Positions 61,892 to 64,000 of a DNA stretch of 64,000 bases are shown here, one piece after another (the stretch's first letter is position 1; each line of letters begins with the position of its first letter). The DNA comes from JBBRHQ01 sp963738305 (GTDB lineage Bacteria; Actinomycetota; Thermoleophilia; Solirubrobacterales; 70-9): the NCBI GenBank assembly GCA_963738305.1, contig CAVTVU010000007.1:248001-312000 (forward strand). Reading direction: 5' to 3'. The translations under genes were made by a program, and so were the position numbers. The notes beneath the pieces are model-generated. The model did not search any database. It saw only the letters and a program-made list of their open reading frames with translations, and was not told where the DNA came from.

Positions 61892-63022
61892 GTGATCGAC
61901 GCCGCAGCCACAGATCGCAGACTCGAGGACCGGCACCTCCGGCGGGCGCTCGAGCTGGCCGAGGGGGGCCGTGGCAGGGTCAGCCCCAACCCGATGGTCG
62001 GCGCGGTGATTGCCGACGCCCGCAGCGAGGTGATCGGCGAGGGCCATCACGCCGAGCTCGGCGGCCCTCATGCCGAGCGGGCGGCGATCTACGACTGCCG
62101 CGCCCGCGGCAAGGACCCGGCGGGGGCGACGATGTACGTGACTCTCGAGCCCTGCGCGCATCATGGTCGCCAGCCGCCCTGCACCGAGGCGATCCTCGAG
62201 GCCGGCGTCGGGCGGGTCGTGATCGCCTCCGAGGACCCTTCCGAGAAGGCCGCGGGCCGGGGCCCGGGGATCCTGCGCGACGGCGGGGTCGGGGTCTCCT
62301 TTGCGCAGGGGGCGATTGCCGCTGACGCGAGGCTGCTCAATCAACCCTTCCGCAAGCACGCCCGCAGCGGCCGCCCGCTGGTCATCCTGAAGACGGCGAT
62401 CTCGCTCGACGGCCGGGTGGCCGGGGCATCGGGGGAGCCGATCTGGATCACCGGTCCTGCCAGCCGCTCGCTGGTCCATGGCTGGCGCGCCGAGGCCGAC
62501 GCCGTCGCGGTCGGGATCGGCACCGCCCTGGCCGACGATCCGCTGCTGACCGCGCGCGAGGTCGAAGCCTTCCGCCAGCCCGCTCGGGTCGTCTTCGACT
62601 CGAACGCGCGCCTGCCCCTGGACTCGAAGCTGGTGCGAAGCGCCGGTGAGGCGCCCCTCCTGGTGGTCGCCTCGGCGGAAGCCGAACGCTCCCGGCTCGA
62701 TGGCCTTCGCGGCGCCGGGGCGGAGGTCCTCGTGACCTCCGGGCGCAACCCCTCGGAGCGGTTGATGGCGGCGCTCGACGACCTCGGACGCCGGGGCGTG
62801 ACCAGCCTCTTCCTCGAAGGCGGCCCGCGCATGGCTGCGGCGTTCGCCGCGGCCGGCGAGATCGACGAGACGCGGCTCTTCGTCGCACCCGTCCTGCTGG
62901 GCGATGCACGCGTCGCTCCGCAGGCGGAGGGCAGGATCGAGGCGACGCACAGCGGCCGGAGCTTGAATCTCGAAGAGGTCGGCGAGGACGTGCTGATCCG
63001 CGCCCGGCTGAGGGAGTGGTAG
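61892..63022 (+). CDS. ribD: RibD, bifunctional deaminase/reductase of riboflavin synthesis
   Basis: An intact 376-residue enzyme. The N-terminal cytidine-deaminase-like domain has VSPNPMVGAVIAD, the zinc motif GGPHAERAAI (His near residue 60) and TLEPCAHHGRQPPCTEAIL. The C-terminal reductase domain has ILKTAISLDGRVAGASGEPI, WITGPASRSLVHGWRAEADA, VAVGIGTALADDPLLTAR and SLFLEGGPRMAAAF. The GTG start has AAGGGGA upstream. No FMN riboswitch is visible; the palindrome at 61848 is the only candidate control site. Confidence 0.95.
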   Translation: MIDAAATDRRLEDRHLRRALELAEGGRGRVSPNPMVGAVIADARSEVIGEGHHAELGGPHAERAAIYDCRARGKDPAGATMYVTLEPCAHHGRQPPCTEAILEAGVGRVVIASEDPSEKAAGRGPGILRDGGVGVSFAQGAIAADARLLNQPFRKHARSGRPLVILKTAISLDGRVAGASGEPIWITGPASRSLVHGWRAEADAVAVGIGTALADDPLLTAREVEAFRQPARVVFDSNARLPLDSKLVRSAGEAPLLVVASAEAERSRLDGLRGAGAEVLVTSGRNPSERLMAALDDLGRRGVTSLFLEGGPRMAAAFAAAGEIDETRLFVAPVLLGDARVAPQAEGRIEATHSGRSLNLEEVGEDVLIRARLREW

Positions 63023-63024
63023 GG

Positions 63025-63630
63025 ATGTTCTCGGGCCTTGTCGCTGACCTGGGCACGGTCGAGGCCCTCGAGACCGGGCCCGACGGCGCGACGCTCCGGG
63101 TCTCCACCGGGCTGGCCGGCGGAATCGCCGCCGGAGACTCGGTCGCGGTAAACGGCGTTTGCCTGAGCGCCGTGGACGTCGGCGGGGGCGGTTTCGAGGC
63201 CGAGGCGATGACGCAGACCCTCGACCTGACCTCGCTGGGGGCTCTGCGGGCCGGTGATCGGGTCAACCTGGAGCTGGCGCTCCGCCCCTCCGACAGACTC
63301 GGTGGCCACATCGTCCAGGGCCACGTCGACGGCACGGCCGAGGTTCTCTCCGTCGATGAGGAGGGCTTCTCACGGCGCCTTCGCCTGCGACTTGAGCCCG
63401 GCCTCTCCCGTTACGTGGTGGAGCGCGGATCCGTCGCGCTGGACGGGGTCAGCCTAACGGTCGCCGCGCTCGGCGAGGACTGGTTCGAGGTGGCGCTGAT
63501 CCCGGAGACCCTGGAACGGACGACCCTCGGCGCCGCCGCGCCGGGCCGCGCGATCAATCTGGAGTGCGACCTGCTGGCCAAGCACGTAGAACGCCTGCTG
63601 TCACCATTGGCGGGCGATGACGGAAGGTGA
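63025..63630 (+). CDS. ribE: Riboflavin synthase alpha chain
   Basis: An intact enzyme of about 201 residues, built of two similar barrels. It joins two lumazine molecules to give riboflavin. It starts MFSGLVADLGTVEAL and carries IAAGDSVAVNGVCLSAVDV, EAMTQTL, DRLGGHIVQGHVDGTAEV, VVERGSVALDGVSLTVAAL and AINLECDLLAKHVERLL. The two GDSVAVNGVCL / GSVALDGVSLT segments are the repeated ligand sites. The ATG at 63025 has a GGGAG-type site upstream. Three bases separate it from ribD. Confidence 0.95.
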   Translation: MFSGLVADLGTVEALETGPDGATLRVSTGLAGGIAAGDSVAVNGVCLSAVDVGGGGFEAEAMTQTLDLTSLGALRAGDRVNLELALRPSDRLGGHIVQGHVDGTAEVLSVDEEGFSRRLRLRLEPGLSRYVVERGSVALDGVSLTVAALGEDWFEVALIPETLERTTLGAAAPGRAINLECDLLAKHVERLLSPLAGDDGR

Positions 63631-63634
63631 GCGC

Positions 63635-64000
63635 ATGACCGAGACGAGTCAGATCGAGACCGGACCCAGGACCCGCAGCGGCGAGAGCCCTTTCTCGACG
63701 ATCGAGGAAGCAATCGACGAGATCCGGCGGGGGCGCATGATCGTCGTCTGCGACGGGGCCGACCGCGAGAACGAGGGCGACCTGGTGATGGCGGCGCAGT
63801 TCGCGACGCCTGAGGCCGTCAACTTCATGGCCAAGGAGGCCCGCGGGCTGATCTGCCTGGCGTTGACGCCGGATCGCTGCGATCGCCTCGGCCTGCGGCT
63901 GATGACGGCCAAGAACGAGGCACCCCTTCAGACCGCCTTCACAGTCACGATCGAGGCAGCGTCGGGGGTGACGACCGGGATCAGCGCCCAGGACCGCGCC
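63635..64000 (+). CDS. ribBA: 3,4-dihydroxy-2-butanone 4-phosphate synthase part of RibBA or RibB, cut by the window end
   Basis: The first 122 codons are present. They show FSTIEEAIDEIRRGRMIVVC, DGADRENEGDLVMAAQFATP with the acidic metal site, VNFMAKEARGLICLAL and FTVTIEAASGVTTGISAQDR with the substrate loop. The enzyme makes the four-carbon unit for lumazine. Whether a GTP cyclohydrolase II domain follows cannot be seen; in actinobacterial ribD-ribE-ribBA operons it usually does. GGAAGG before the ATG serves as ribosome-binding site. Confidence 0.93.
   Translation, partial: MTETSQIETGPRTRSGESPFSTIEEAIDEIRRGRMIVVCDGADRENEGDLVMAAQFATPEAVNFMAKEARGLICLALTPDRCDRLGLRLMTAKNEAPLQTAFTVTIEAASGVTTGISAQDRA

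Overview
The window is about 70% G+C, uses many GTG and TTG starts, and carries the cell-wall and division cluster in the order found in Gram-positive bacteria: mraZ, rsmH, ftsL, ftsI, murE, murF, mraY, murD, ftsW, murG, murC, murB, ftsQ, ftsZ. MurE has the DNPR motif of enzymes that add meso-diaminopimelate. There is a two-gene Ku/LigD repair pair, a Tad pilus core, an AroH-type chorismate mutase and an AbiEi/DUF559 gene. Together these suggest a chromosome segment of a high-GC actinobacterium, most likely of the Thermoleophilia (Solirubrobacterales or Gaiellales type). That placement is inferred from content, not from a marker gene.

Layout. 0.1-7.4 kb: a hypothetical protein, a DUF192 protein, a response regulator and sensor-less histidine kinase, then Tad pilus genes (cpaB, cpaF/tadA, tadB, tadC) with a macro-domain gene set antisense between cpaB and cpaF, and an uncharacterised membrane protein. 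7.5-23.4 kb: the dcw cluster, led by MraZ-type operator repeats and a 15-bp leader hairpin; ftsZ has its own promoter. 23.4-29.7 kb: glycine cleavage genes (gcvT, gcvH, gcvPA, gcvPB), threonine dehydratase and RidA. 29.7-32.8 kb: ligD polymerase domain, ku and an AbiEi/DUF559 gene bracketed by two copies of a palindromic repeat. 32.8-39.2 kb: FetAB-like transporter, FG-GAP secreted protein, MFS exporter, trpS, and an exported RTX-like protein. 39.6-57.4 kb: scpA, scpB, a pseudouridine synthase, aromatic amino-acid genes (aroH, an aminotransferase, DAHP synthase, tyrA, aroA), cmk, der, metK, priA, def, fmt, rsmB, a zinc-ribbon protein and rpe. 57.4-61.8 kb (minus strand): a glycosyltransferase, flippase and cation/proton antiporter. 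61.9-64 kb: ribD, ribE and the start of ribBA.

Genes inside an operon typically overlap by about 4 bp. Eight transcription units instead begin with a TAGNNT box 6-10 nt before the start codon, which is the arrangement expected of leaderless mRNAs.

The most unusual material is between genes. A family of double-hairpin repeats occurs at four loci, about a dozen units in all, including a nearly perfect 66-bp tandem array. One stem shows a compensatory base change between copies. A second, 49-bp palindromic repeat brackets the DUF559 nuclease-like gene.

Caution: about twenty genes, many of them essential, contain one or more single-base frame breaks with the protein continuing in another frame. 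I read these as sequencing or assembly indels, not pseudogenes. Coordinates for such genes span the whole reconstructed gene.
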